Origin: Drosophila pseudoobscura
Taxonomy: Eukaryota; Arthropoda; Insecta; Diptera; Drosophilidae
Direction of reading: 5' to 3'
Length of the DNA: 64,000 nucleotides
Assembly: GCF_009870125.1 (NCBI RefSeq)
Contig: NC_046679.1
Span: 15,810,001 to 15,874,000, forward strand
Made by a program: the position numbers and the translations under genes. The notes under the pieces are model-generated. The model was not told the origin of the DNA. It was given only the letters and a program-made list of their open reading frames with translations, and did not search any database. Shown here in pieces: positions 51,001 to 63,917 of this stretch (positions within the stretch are counted from its first letter, which is position 1; each line of letters starts with the position of its first letter).

Positions 51001-53087
51001 AGAAGGGGCCAGAAAAGCCGAGCTATAAATGGAAGCAAGCCAGACATCGGAGACCAGCATCCTGTTTGGATGCAAACACACAAACATACTCGCAAATAAA
51101 CACACACAGAGCCACCCCCCCACCTATGGGGTCCTGTGTGCTATTTAAAATGGATATATATTGCATCTGCCTTTACGCCTCGATAAGTTTTCAATGAACA
51201 CTTTGTAACTATTTTTACAGCGTTTAACGTTAACACTTGTGGTGATCAATGTGGGCCCGTACTTAAGCCATTGACAACCGCGATTGATAGCTGTCAGGTT
51301 ATTCAAAGCCATGTAAACACGATGCCCAAATGATGGCAACAATATTTTCGCTTCCAAATGGTAGGCCCACATGGGGCGTAAGTCGCCAGAAATCTTTCAA
51401 ATGTGCCCTAACCAAGAAGCATAAACATTGCGTATACGCCGCAGTGTCCTTCCGGCTCTCTTTATCCGCTTGAGGTTTGACTCTCTGCGAAGGCGAATAT
51501 TTGCTCCATTATCCGTTCATGCGCATTTGAGGCACACACTCTCCTCTGTGGATAACTTTGTGGCACGTGTTTTTGTTTACCTTCTGCATTGTTGTTCTGT
51601 CCAGAGCTTCCGCATGAGCGTCACCAAAGCCATTCTCCCGGTAGTAACCCATTTTTCGGTGCGTATGACGAGGTGCTGATGCTGATGCAGCCTCTGCAAC
51701 TGCAACGGCTACCGCTGCTCAGGATGGGGCATAAGAATGGTAGTGTGGATTCAAGTGGCTCGTTCTGTTTGTCGTTTTGCTTTATTTCGGATGCTTGCGG
51801 TGCGCGTGAAGAGAACTCATGCCAACCCATGATTGTGCAGTTCGTTTTGACATTTTCGGTAAGAACCCTCGAGCTGTTCCAACTCTTGGGCGGGGAGATA
51901 CTCAATATCTCACATGCTGACACTGGCACTCTGTGTGAGGCAGCTGAAGCTCCCAAGCGAGTGGCGCTCGGGATAAGTAATGCATGTGTATCGCACGAGG
52001 ATCCACAAGAAGAATGGAGTGACATAACTCGTTTTTGATTTTTTCACTGACCAAACTGTTCACAAATGCAGCAGGGTCCATCCTAGGTTTGAGAAACTGA
52101 ATTTAGACATACTTCTGTGTTCTCCAATAGCTCTAGGCCTATTCCAAGAACATTCTCCTACATTATTCTCTAGCATCGATTAAAAGTCTGCTAAAAATAT
52201 AACCAACTTTTCATCTGTCAACCCAGCTTTTCAGCTCTTCATGCCAAAAGATGGAAGGATGGCAATAGCCAATTCCGAATAAGATTTTACACATTTTCAG
52301 TGGCATAAATATAGAAGAGGCTCTTCGGCTCTTGAAAACTTAATTATCTACGAACGACCACAAATGTTTTTACTGCCTGCTGCTGCCCCTTTCCTCCTCC
52401 TCCTCTGGCGCTTCTGCACAGAAAACATAAAATTTATTGGTTGTGAAATTTCGAAAGAAGACAAAAAAAAATATATAAAGAAAACGATTTCGGCAAGGAA
52501 AAATTATTGCAAGTTTGCATGCATTATGGCCTCTCGAGGGTTTCGCCTGCTGCAGTCCTTGTCTGTGGCTGTCCTGTAGTCCTGGTATTCTGCCATCCTG
52601 CTGGGACGGCCAGTGGGTTTATGTTTATGCATAATCCGCACCTGCTACTGGGGCTCCTTCAGCACTGCCGCTTCGTGTTGCAAATACATATTCATTCCAT
52701 GCAATTTGGCCACATGTTTTCCCAGTTCCCCGTTGAGGAAAAGTTTCGTTCCAGTTCTGTTGACACAATTCTATTTCTGCACTCCGGCTCTATAATTACC
52801 GAAGCGGTCAGCAAATTCTGCCGCAAGTCTATTCATTTTATTTCACATTCATAAAAAATAAAAAAAGTAAAGCCCACAAATCAACGCTTCTGACCGAAAA
52901 TATCCTAACCTGGCAAATAGAACAGAATTTACGGCGGCAAGCGGACAGGGACTTCTGTGGCTCCGATTTGCATTTAACTTTTGCTATGGAAAATTTAATG
53001 AATGAACCTGCTTAATTATTCCATTTCAGGCGAGTTTATTTTCTACACGCGCGTTTTTACGCGGCAATTGAAATTTTTAATAGGAAA
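48094..53087. other. non-coding stretch
   Basis: No supported gene. A GAGTAC/GAGTGC repeat lies at about 48500-48535. ORFs at 49274-49771 and 51589-52038 (plus) are each accompanied by long frames on the opposite strand and show no motif. Confidence 0.45.
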
Positions 53088-53327
53088 ATGCGTGGGCGCG
53101 TCCACAATCCGCACTCGACTGTGCCGCGCGAGATGAGCTCTCCTGGGGCACGGAACGGGTCCCGGACCACGAGCCCCGTCTCGCCGATGTGCGATATGCG
53201 ACTCGTCGTCAACTGGCTGGCGTCGGTTTGTGGCATTTTAATTACAAGCTTCAACCGGGACAGGGCGGCAGAACAGAGTGGAGTGGAGGCTAATGAAATT
53301 AAAAAAGTCCCACAAATAGAATTATAA
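53088..53327. other. GC-rich island open on both strands, hypothetical
   Basis: A CG-rich block at about 53088-53230 stands out in AT-rich surroundings. On the plus strand it carries a 79-codon frame starting ATG with a good fly context. On the minus strand it carries a frame within 53057-53431 that includes an ATG near 53240. Neither product has a recognised domain, and no clear splice donor follows. It may be a regulatory CG-rich block or a short coding exon. Confidence 0.2.
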
Positions 53328-53441
53328 TAAAATAGAGTTCTGCAGACAGAGCTGAGCAGCCCCCTAGGACGGGTGCCATAGGAACCACAGCGCCGGATGG
53401 GTCCCTGGATGGATGACCTCAGCGTTAGCAACCATCAAACA

Positions 53442-53488
53442 TCGGGCAGCCGTTGGGCAGCCATTGGGCAACCACCGGGCAGCCATCG
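53442..53488. repeat. GGGCAGCCATT-type tandem repeat
   Basis: Four imperfect copies of a unit of about 12 bases (GGGCAGCC followed by a variable 3-4 bases) are adjacent. Confidence 0.75.
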
Positions 53489-54760
53489 AAAACCCATTGA
53501 TGTTTTCGCCTAATTAATTGCCATTTGCGGTCGGCTTTGAATGCAATTAGTTACCTTTAATTGTAATTAGTTTGCTTTCACTATTTAGATTATTTAGCTG
53601 CGGTAACCGCAATGATTTACTAATTAACAATTATTTGTTGCGTTAATTAAGTATGCCAAGAACATAATCAATGTACATACGTTTTCCCTTTCTCGTACAT
53701 CAAATGATAAGAGCGAAGGTCACATGAGTTGGGTACGACCAACGACCCCACGTCCACATGAATGCCATGCCCCAATTTAATGAGTCCCATTTCTGTCAAT
53801 CCAGTAAAAGTCAATTATTCCTGCTAATCGAGTTGAAGGGCATTTCAATTTTGGGCAGAAATCAATTCCCATGCAAAACGCAACATTTCACATTTCAACA
53901 TTTCACATTTTTGTAATTAAATAAAACCCTTGGCCGGAATGTCACAGAATTTCGAATGTGATCTGCAAACAGACGAAATTTAATTTCAATTTGTCAAAGC
54001 CACATGGCCAAACATACACGTATGTATGACCCCACCGTCAGGGCATTAGAATTTATCGCATGAAATATAACTCGTTCAAGTAAAATGCTTCTACATTTCA
54101 TCCTGAATGGGCAAACGGGAGTACGGGGACAGGCCATTCTCACGGGATCGTTGAGAGTGTTATGTGGCCGAGGACCATTTATAAAATATGCATGAGGCAT
54201 GGGGCATAGATTTGTATTGTATGCGACGATTATAATGCAAATGCAAAACATTTTTGACAGCACTCCAAAAATGTTTTCCAGCCGCCCCCAAAGCAGTTCC
54301 CCAACAAAAAACCGCACAGAAATGAAATATTTATGTGTTAAATCCTTTTGCATCGCCCTGCCATGCCCATCCTCTGTGGACCGACGCAGAACAATAAATA
54401 ATAAAATCACTAACTGGTTGCCCTATGAGTGTGTCTGGTGCGGTCGGTGTCCAAGTCGCATCAGCATCAGCATCAACATCCATATACACAGCCACCATCC
54501 ATACATCGACATCGGTGGCGTCTCCCAGGACGCTTACCTAAATCATAGTCGAGCGAAAAGCTTTTGCCATAAACCCCAACCCCAAGCCTATTGACAGACT
54601 CTCGCACTCGCTTTGGTAACTCCACGGGAGACGGGAGAGAGCAGTGGGTAGGGGGCGGCGGCGGGATAGGAGTGAAGGTGGTGCTGCTTGGGGAAATCAG
54701 CGCCGGCGACAAAGTGAATGGGGCACACGCAGCACAGCGCAGCGGAGCGCAGAACACACA

Positions 54761-54768
54761 TATCGATA
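54761..54768. promoter_or_regulatory. DRE palindrome TATCGATA
   Basis: A perfect TATCGATA matches the DREF/BEAF-32 consensus. No promoter or gene start is evident next to it, so a role as an insulator or housekeeping promoter is only inferred. Confidence 0.35.
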
Positions 54769-55593
54769 TACCCATAGATAGAAGTACGTATAACATGCTG
54801 TGAACCGGAACGTGTCTATTGGTTCTATGATATTTCCCAATATGTTCCTGCACTCGAAGAAACTTAAACGTTTTTCAAGTACATTAAGCAGAGACCATAC
54901 AATTTTATACTCTATTTTCAATTATTGAAAATGTAAAACGAAAGAAAAAAGGTTAAAAATGATTATTCTATATACTTAGAAATAGAGTTATATGTTAGGG
55001 TGAGTTATTCAGAAAAAAAAAATACAATAAACGAATGTTTGATTTTTAAGATATAAACCAAAATATTACCTGACAGAAGTGATTTTTAAGATTTGGCTAT
55101 ACAATTACAAAATTCTGTCAATCGGGTGGGACTATCTGTATAACTTTGTTTTTACTAATAAATAAAATATTGAATCTTAATTTTCCAAGTCATTAAATGT
55201 AAAAACCTTTCATGTTTTTCGGTATTAGAGACACTTGTTAGAAGAACATTTGTCAAGAATCATCTACCTTATAGAAGATAGTATGAAGTTTTGTGTACTT
55301 GCTGGCTGGTTGAATATTAAATTGACGTATCCTTTGATAAGTCTGCGATTGCAAAACTACTAAAATTTTCTCACCGTGATCACAAAAAAAATTGACCGCC
55401 AAAGTGCAAACTCCGACCATGTCAAACAATGCAAAAATTTAATTAAATTTCCGAACCACTACGAATCAGTTCGACAACGACAACGACAAAGTTTTATTCA
55501 CCTGCAGGCCTCTAGCTCGTACATTTATTACGCATACGCCGCTTGCCGTTTCAGTGTCGACAGATTTTTACTGGGGCCAGGACTTCCGCGACT

Positions 55594-55675
55594 GCCATGG
55601 CTGCCAGTATCGCCCCGCGGGGTAACTATTAATAATTCACGGGAGAGAGAGAAAGGGAGAGAGAGAGAGAGAGCG
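55594..55675. promoter_or_regulatory. GAGA-rich block with palindromic GCCAT site
   Basis: GCCATGGC (55594-55601) carries the Pho/YY1 core GCCAT on both strands. It is followed about 40 nt later by an interrupted GA run of about 35 bp (55641-55675), a target of GAGA factor. This combination is a feature of Polycomb response elements. The match is by motif only. Confidence 0.3.
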
Positions 55676-58600
55676 GCAGAAATAAAACTCGCCTAAGCAA
55701 AGCCAACACATAAAACGTCATTTATTTGCGCTCTAATTGCGAAGTTCTTTATTTTTTTGGGGCCGACATCTTGGGGGGTCGCTTTGAGGTGGTGGTGCAG
55801 CCCAGCGGGGCAGTGGAGCAAACGGCGGTGCAGTAAAGCTGCCACGGGACGAATGGAAAACAAATTGAAAAGTGCCCGTTTTGCAATTAAAGTCGCTGCC
55901 ATTTGCGCAATCCCATGGATACACCTACATATAGTATAGTTCTATTAAAGTTTTTTGCCTTCGCTTGGCTTTCGGTTGAGCTGAGAATTTTCTGCTGAAG
56001 CAGAGCAAGCGCGCGCCAAAACTTTTGATAATAGTAGCACAGCAGCTGAGCGGTAGTCGATTGCCCATGTGAGTGTGTATCAGTGTGGGTGTGTATCTAA
56101 GCAATCTGTGTATCTGTATTTGTGTGGGTGTATATCTAAGCAATGTGTAGCAGTGTTACAGTAAGGGGGAATCAAGTCAATGAAGCCAAAACAAATATAG
56201 GGAAAAGTTTTCCAATTTTCGATTGCCAATTGTGGAGAATTTTTTTTTTCTCGTTCGTTCGTGCAACTTGCTGGGGGAATACGAGAAAGTTTCTGTGCCA
56301 TTTCGATACGAGTATGTATGTACGTATGCGTGGGTTCACATATCACCCCCGGCCATGGCTCTGGCCGTCTTTATTTCTGTGTATCGGTCAGAGCCAGCGT
56401 TCACCTGGTCCACCAGTCCAGGTGTCACCTGTCCAGTAAATGCAAAATTTGAGTAATTTGCAAATCATTTTCTTAGTTTTCCTAAGTGAACCTTTTCAGT
56501 TGAGGACCCCCACGACATGTCTACTCAAGTAAATGCCGGGAATTATTTTATTTCGATATATATTGAAGTTGTTTTGCTTCAGCAGCTGCAGTGCCCAGGC
56601 TTTAACTTTCGCTTTGACGGCAAACTTTTGCTTTTTATTCGAGGTGGTACTACAACTAGCGTCGAAAGTTTGTTCCTAACGCAATGCACCAAAGTTTTTC
56701 CACTTCAAGTGCAAGCGACCCGGGATGCAACTGGGCTCTAACAGTGCTTTCCCGCCCACCTTCCTTCCTTCCCCGTTTCTCACTGACAATACAAAACTTC
56801 TACAAGTTTTCACTTGCCACACACAGAACGGAAGAGCGGTACAGATGGAGACTACATGGAGACTAGTCGACTAAGTTGGTGTCTTGATGTCCATTTTATT
56901 TGCCAGCAACTGTGCAATTATTTATGTGGCAGTCAGATGCTTATGGCTCGAATAGTACGGTTATAGTGTGCCTTATACATGCATACGTATTTTTCTTCGT
57001 GCAGGAGTATGCTTCCTGCCACATTGCAGCAACATTTCTCATGCAACGACAGCGGCGACGGCACTTTAAACTTGCCATAAGTGTTTGTAATGCGCTCGTT
57101 ACATTTATTATTGAGTGGCTTTGTCGCCTCGCAGACAGTCGAACAATGCACTCAGTGGCAGGCAGGAAAGACCCCCCACTATTCGTCTCCCCCTCACTAT
57201 ACCAACTGTTACCCTGACTGTGACTCCATTTGAATGCAAGGGAGCATGTTGGTGGAGCATTTTTGGCGCAATTCCCCATCACGTGGCCCGTGGCATACTT
57301 ATCCGGGCAAAGGCAGCATCCCCAGGCTCTGAACAGTGGGGGGTGTTGTAAATGCATATTTTATATTTTCATTTCATTGAAACCAGCACGTAGCCCGTCT
57401 AAAAATTTGAATTGAACCCCCCAGCCACACCCCACCCCAGGAGCAAATAATTGATATGTCTTTTAATTAAGTTTCTGTTTGTGAGTGCTGCCTACCTAGG
57501 GTTGGACTCCTTGAATCTGAATCTGAATCACTTCCACTCTCGGCTGAAGCCCAACAACTTTTGAAAGAGCATTTCCATGTTTAACCCCTCCGAACCAGCA
57601 CACACACACACACTTGTATAGAGCAGTAAATGTACGAACACCTGGCTTACTAGAGCCACTTAAGTCGGCACTCATATGCATACATTTTTCATCAGTCAGA
57701 AACCACAGAGCGGCATTTTCAGCGGTCTGCCAGAAGGATATTTCAGACAACAAAAAAATATCAGCTGCATTATTTAGCGGCATGCAAATGAATGAACAGC
57801 ATTTTCCTCCACAAAGCAATAAACTTCAAATGACGGCCTATCAAACCTGCCAGAACTTTGCCATGGATTTGGAAATGTACTGCCATCGGCAGGATGGTCG
57901 CCAAATAAAAGGCTGAGAGTCTGCAGCATAAGTTAACATTTACGCTTGGCTTGTCGCGGGTATATTGCACTTTATAAATCATCCGGGGAAAGGCCCAAGC
58001 CTTATCCCCAGCTTCGGCCCCAGCACCAGGCACGTAAAAGTAGACAAAAAATGTGCCCCAAGAGCCGAACAGGGAGCGCCAGGGCCGAAACAAATATCCT
58101 CATAAAAACAGAGAGCTCTCTAAATAATGCCGCTGGCAGCTTCAATGGAATCTCTGAGTTTAAAAACAAACTCGTTCGAGTTCCTTTTCAGAGTGGTTCC
58201 AAGTGAAGAATCATCTAATCAACCAAGAGGGTACACCACGAAGTCGTCCAATTCTTTTGCCGCTTCCTGCTGCTTATGGGCATTGTGTTTGTGCCAGTGT
58301 TTGGGTTTCGTCGCAAAAGTGCCTCGAATCGGGTCTGATTTCTATTTGGTTGATCTACTTGTACCACCCGCTGCTCCTTTTGCTATTCTGTGGCTCTGTG
58401 GCTTTGTAGCTCTGTGGCTGATTCGCTTTTTACTGACATTCGGGAACTATTTGGTTTGGTTGGGTTTTTGGCCGCTCCCATTACCATTGTTGTGGATAGA
58501 GGCCAAATTGCAACGATTTCGGCTTTGGCTTTCAATGCTCACTGCATCCTGTATATGGTCCTGCTCCTGAGCGAACGGAACGTGATGCTCCTGAACCCTG

Positions 58601-59131
58601 ATTAGAGTGAAGAGTCCGGGAGTAAAAAGAGTTCAATTTGCCATCGTCGAGCGTCGAGCGTCGAGCAGAGCAATCGAGTCACACAAATGAGGCCACCTTT
58701 CATTGCATGCAAATGGACTTCGTGGCCGGGATTTGTATGCGCTGCAGAGGACACTGCTACAGCAGCTCCTCCTTTTGTGTTCCGTGGTCTCTGTCTGTTG
58801 ACACAGCGACCCGTTTGTTTGGCTGGCAATTAAATAAATCCACACTCACTCACTCACAAACACACAAAACCGTGTCACAAGTGGCTGCTGAATCTGCTTC
58901 TTATTTCCTTAGGCCTTGGCTGCTTTACTATTTACCCAGGCTTTGGGTTTGGGCATGGGCTGGACTTGATTAATTTATGACATTATTATCTGGCATTGGG
59001 CAGGCAAGTCACGTGATTGTTTCCAACCACATTAGTATAGTTCTCAGTGATTTAATTTCCGCTTTGGCTGTCCTCGAGAGTCACTTACAATTACAGCCAG
59101 GATTACGTGCAAACGGGTACTCAATCCCTGA

Positions 59132-59153
59132 TAGAGAGAGAGAGAGAGAGAGA
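59132..59153. repeat. GA dinucleotide microsatellite
   Basis: About eleven GA units without interruption. Confidence 0.9.
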
Positions 59154-62100
59154 TTAAGTGTCATTCAATAGGCCTGAATCAGGCAGGAAATAGTTCGAGA
59201 GTCAGCGGTGAAAAAACCAAAAAAGTTCAACCCTAATTGGCCTTTAATTAGGGAGGGAAAAGTCAAAAGTTTCGGGTCTCCAAAAAGTTTGCATTGAATT
59301 TCCACCGAAAAGCCAGATGATGATGGAGGAGTAGGAGTCTCTAAGCCTTGCCAAGACACTTGCCACATTTGCGCTGCATTAAAAATGCATTTTCATCTAC
59401 GTCCTCAGCACTTCCTCCTCAAGTGTGTTTAATAGTCTATGCAACAATGTGTGTGTGTGTGCTGGGCGAGGGTGTGGGTGTTAGGTGTGTGGGTAATGCT
59501 GATGGCAGCCATATAATTTGAACATCATGAAGTGCACTTATCAGAGCGGTTGCCAGAGCACATCCATAGGATAAGCATCAGCTGAGTGTGTGCCAGAGAG
59601 GTTCAGGGAAAAAAACTGCATTACACTCTACTAACCGAAGATGCAGCCATCCTGGAAGCAAAGCATTCCATATTCCATTCTCATGGCATCCTCCTGCATT
59701 GCTTATTAAAACATTCCCCTGAAATCCCTGTGGTTAGAGCTGCAGCTCCAAGAACATTTGACTTTGATTGCCATTTGGACAACGCGTCGTATGATTGTTT
59801 TTGGCATTGCTGGGGGAAGAAGTCCAGGACGTGGAGTCCCAAATTGATTTGAGGACGTGCCCAGTTAGCTAATGAGAACTGGAGATAGAGAGTGGCCAAT
59901 GCTCCGGAGGTTGGCCCTGGCATACTGAGCGAAATTCTTTACAATTGTCGCTGACATTTTGCATTTTTTTCTCCTTCCCCGCCCAGTTTGTTGCAACTAA
60001 CAGAAATGGGGACAGGGAACATGCAGCTGGGCGACAGGATACATGCCGGACAGCTGCCAAGTCATCTGTGCTGGCCATGTTCACTTAATTAACAGCATTA
60101 CAGCATTAACACACACACACACACCCTAGAGGACAGTGGAATGGCAGGAGGTGACTGAGACTGGGACTGAGACTAGAAGTGGAACTGGGGTGGGAGTGGG
60201 GGTGTTGGTGGTAGATGGGCATCCGCTCTGGAACTGCATTAAAGTTTTATAATAAATCTAATGGCCAACCAGGACAAAACTGTAATTTTGTTTGTTTGCT
60301 CGAAGGAGTGACAGGCGGACAAGAAGCCTGAATGCCGTGATACGGGGCGTTGGTTTAGGTCCTTCCTTGCCTTTGTCTTTGCTATGTGTGACATCGTCTA
60401 ATGGTGCATTCGTGCATATGAAATGGCTGTCAACAAAGGGACGGTCCAAGAGCGGATAGTCCAGGGTCCGAGCAGGAAGCACTTCCGCCTCGCCACAATC
60501 GCAGGATGTGCTGCCTAATGTGTTTGTCAGCGATGGCCCAAAGCGAAAGCCATTCCTGGGCCATAGTTATGGCCATCACGTTGTGACACATTCACCCGCA
60601 CGTCGGGGGCTTTAAAGTGCTTGGGGAAATCAGCGGCAAATCGAAAACTGAAAACGAAACGAAAGCAAAATGAGTTTCGTGTTAAATGTGTGTCGCCAAA
60701 GCGATTGATAAACACCCAGACAGACCACCAGTGTCACCCAGCTGCCCCCCTCTCTGTGGGCGTGTCTGATTACGCACCTGGGACTACTCGATGTGTGCCA
60801 CAAATCGAAATCAATGTCGCAGTTGACAGTTTTAATTTTCCTGCGTGCGACACGTTTAAAGAACAAATTGCGCAAAATTCAAGATAATTTCTTATTGGTC
60901 GATTACAGTGATTTCTTCAATTTCCTGGGAGATGTCCATACTCGTATTTTGAGCTTCAATAAGTCAGAAAGCAATCACTTAAAACTGATTGAACTCTGAC
61001 CGGGCTATGATTCCTGGACAGCCACAAAAATTCAAACCAGTACTTTTCTGTCTGTCAAGTGCATTGCAAACAAAACAGATTAAAACTGAATATTTTATGC
61101 GGAATGTGTAAAACTTTACAAGTCACGTTTGCTGCTGGCAAAACGCCACTCCCCATAGATTTAACAGCCCACAGGATCCACAGGACCCACAGGATGCTGC
61201 CCCAAAATGGCTAAAGATTTATAGTGGCCAAAAGCGTTGGGCCCTGGTCGACAGACCACAGTGCGTGCTGGTTAAAAACTTTGTCGATGGCCACATTCCC
61301 AGAAATTAACGAAGCTTCAGAGCAGCTGTAACCCGTGTGTATCGTCGTCGTCATCGTCGTTGCTCTCTTTAGGTTGTTTTTCTTTTGCTCCTGTTTTGGC
61401 ACCTGCTGAAAGTTGGTTTTGGGGCTTTTTTGTAGTGTGCCACACGGCGCGGCGGCAGCCAACTAATCTGTTAATTTATGTTGAAAAGTTCAGCAAGTTC
61501 TGAAGCGCTTAGCAAACAAATTGCAATAAATTATTAAGAATATTTGCGGCACAACACAGGCCATGGGATCGGAACGGGGATGAGAGAGTGACTCTTCCTG
61601 GCAATACATTCGCAGTTTTTGTGCATTTCATTAATTTATGTTGCGTTCTTTGCCAAAAGTTCTTTCGATCTATGTCTGTCTGTGTGTAAGAAGCATTGTG
61701 GTGATAATTTGATTTCGCCGCAGAAAAACTTTACATTGCCAGGAGGCGAAATTCACACGCAAAAGATAAACACGAGAGGCATCCTTGAACGTTGCCCCCC
61801 ATCTCCCCATCCACCAGTGCCACGTCCATTCAAAAGTGGCTAACGAAAAGTTAAAATGTTCTTATGCATAAGTGATGCCGCTGTTGCCTCACTCTGTTGC
61901 ACGGAGCATAGCCCTGGTGCCTGGTTCCTGTCGCCTGGCCTGGCGACAAAGTCCTCACGAAGTGTCCGCATTGCAGTTGTTTCCGTTCCGCTTCGTCGCA
62001 CTTCGTTCCGCTTCTGTGACATGAAAACTTAATGACATAATTAACTGTTTGCGTTTGCGCTTTGAGGCGACGGCAGCTCAGCTGGCAGCTTGAAATCGCG

Positions 62101-63430
62101 TATACGCCGTGATGTCTTGAGCCCAGATTTAAGAGCCTCGCGTGACCCATTTGGACATCGTATAGTCGGACATATTCAAGTGCAACCTTCGGCTGGGAAC
62201 GTGTGTCACTTTATCAGCATGATTCTCACAAAAAGCCGTGACACAAAAACAAACTCAAATATAGCCAACGGCAGGCAATGGAACGGCTCTGATTGGCATT
62301 GCGATTGGGTCTAGTGTCGGTGTCGGGGGCTGTCTGGCATTTTGACTGCCTCCCTCAACAGGAAATGGCTGTAAAAACATTTGAGCTCCCAACTTCCCTA
62401 CAAATTAAGTTTGATGACTTGGCGCAAAAAGGCAGTTAGCAGGCGCGATTCCATTTCCGCCGCTTAACGTCATTAAAAGCGCTGAAATTGAAATTTCGGC
62501 CAAGTGCTAAGCTACAAGGCTACAAACTAGAAGCAATCACAGACATCTCCCTATTTCCACTCACAAGCCCTCACCGACTGCCACAACAACAGCACAACAG
62601 GAACCAGAACAGGAACAGGAGCAGGAACAGGAGAGAAATACTCAATTGGCTGCGTATGAAATGAAATTGTCAACTGCAATTAGCGCTCTTAATGCATCTT
62701 TCGGATGCGAATTGACAGACTGACGGCCTCGGCTGCCAATCTGTTTGGCTTTTGGCCTGCCTGTCTGCTTGTCAGACCCGCTCAGGGCACGCATCCTGAA
62801 GGACTCTGGCAAGGACAGACAGAAAGAGAGACGCCTTGCCACACGGCACTCAGACATGCATGCGTTGCTCACTCGCCTCTCCAAGTTGCACATTTAAAGA
62901 CTGCGGCGACTCGAGTGCCCTTCTGACTACTGATGGTCCTTCACCTAACCCCTCACACACACACACCCAGACACCAACACACTTGAGAAAATGTTGTTTT
63001 GCCAGGATGTAAATTAAATAAACCCCAAAGATTACAAACTTATGGCAAGAGTGGACCTGGAATTAAATTCTTTACAAAGAACGTCATACAAATATGTAAG
63101 CAATGCTTGAGATTCTTCTACTCAAATTAAAATTATTCATTATAAAAATTCTCTTACTATTATTAAAAATTCATAAATTAACTGAAAGAATTACGACCCA
63201 TTCAGACTGCTTACGAAACGATTAAGATTTTCCAAACAAAAATTCTCGAATATGATTCGAAACGTGTATGACGTTTAATTTTATAATAAGGTACGAGTAC
63301 CTACTAAATATAGAAGATACATTAAAAGCCTAAACCGCCTACATATATAGTTTAAGTGCACCAAGTGCCTTGGTATAATATGCCTGCTGTATGTTATACA
63401 GTATTGATCCTATTCTACGGTGGTTCTGGC

Positions 63431-63650
63431 GGATAGACGGACAGGACTATATCGTCTAAGCCCGATAGCCTAATCAAGAATCTTTACAAGGTATTTCTAT
63501 TTCATTTGTTCTTATTTATTTTATGTAGATTACAATATATATATTAAACCCCATTCCCCCCCATTCTAATTCCAAAGAATAATTCATGGAGCGAGGAACG
63601 CTTTCTTCTGGCTGTTACATATGTTTACCAAAGTCTAATCTGTCCCTATA
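63431..63650 (-). mobile_element. degenerate INE-1/DINE-1-like fragment, interrupted
   Basis: The segments GGATAGACGGACAGG...CTAATCAAGAATC (63431-63490) and GAGGAACGCTTTCTTCTGGCTGTTACAT (first and last part of 63593-63650) resemble, in minus orientation, the internal part of common fly INE-1 elements as I remember them. About 100 bp that do not fit separate the halves and contain one copy of a 24-bp repeat. The identification is by memory of block order and is weaker than for the copy at 15248. Confidence 0.45.
63564..63587. repeat. 24-bp direct repeat, copy 1
   Basis: The sequence begins TTCTAATTCC and ends AATAATTCAT, and is identical to 63777-63800. Confidence 0.85.
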
Positions 63651-63776
63651 TTCTCTGAGTTCCAGATATAGATATAGGTTGGGACATTTAAGGGATATTT
63701 ATATTCCAGTGCAAGAACTACATGTATGTAACTTCATGTACAATATTTTTATATAAGGTGTGCATTTAAGCGCCAT

Positions 63777-63800
63777 TTCTAATTCCAAAGAATAATTCAT
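63777..63800. repeat. 24-bp direct repeat, copy 2
   Basis: Identical to 63564-63587, same orientation, 213 bp apart. Copy 2 lies in the 3' flank of the second metallothionein gene. Confidence 0.85.
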
Positions 63801-63832
63801 AGTATTTTGTTGAACTATAACATAATGTTTGT

Positions 63833-63838
63833 TTTATT
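63833..63838 (-). terminator. AATAAA poly(A) signal of the MtnE-like gene
   Basis: AATAAA on the minus strand about 80 nt past the stop codon of the metallothionein gene. Confidence 0.65.
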
Positions 63839-63917
63839 TAGCTTCAGATTTGCATTAGGATCAGTCGGAGATTGGGGAACTAATTAAGTACTATTCATAT
63901 TACAAGTGACCGCACAA

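Larger units (their letters stand above)
53328..63430. other. long gene-poor stretch upstream of MtnB and MFS, 3' of the second metallothionein
   Basis: No supported gene. It contains a GGGCAGCCATT-type repeat at 53442-53488, a DRE palindrome at 54761-54768, AT-rich DNA at 54880-55400, a GAGA/PHO-like cluster at 55594-55675, a CA run at 57600-57612, a GA run at 59132-59153, a CA run at 60111-60124, and an AACAGG/AGCAGG run at about 62603-62632. The interval 63000-63430 is AT-rich. Confidence 0.45.
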
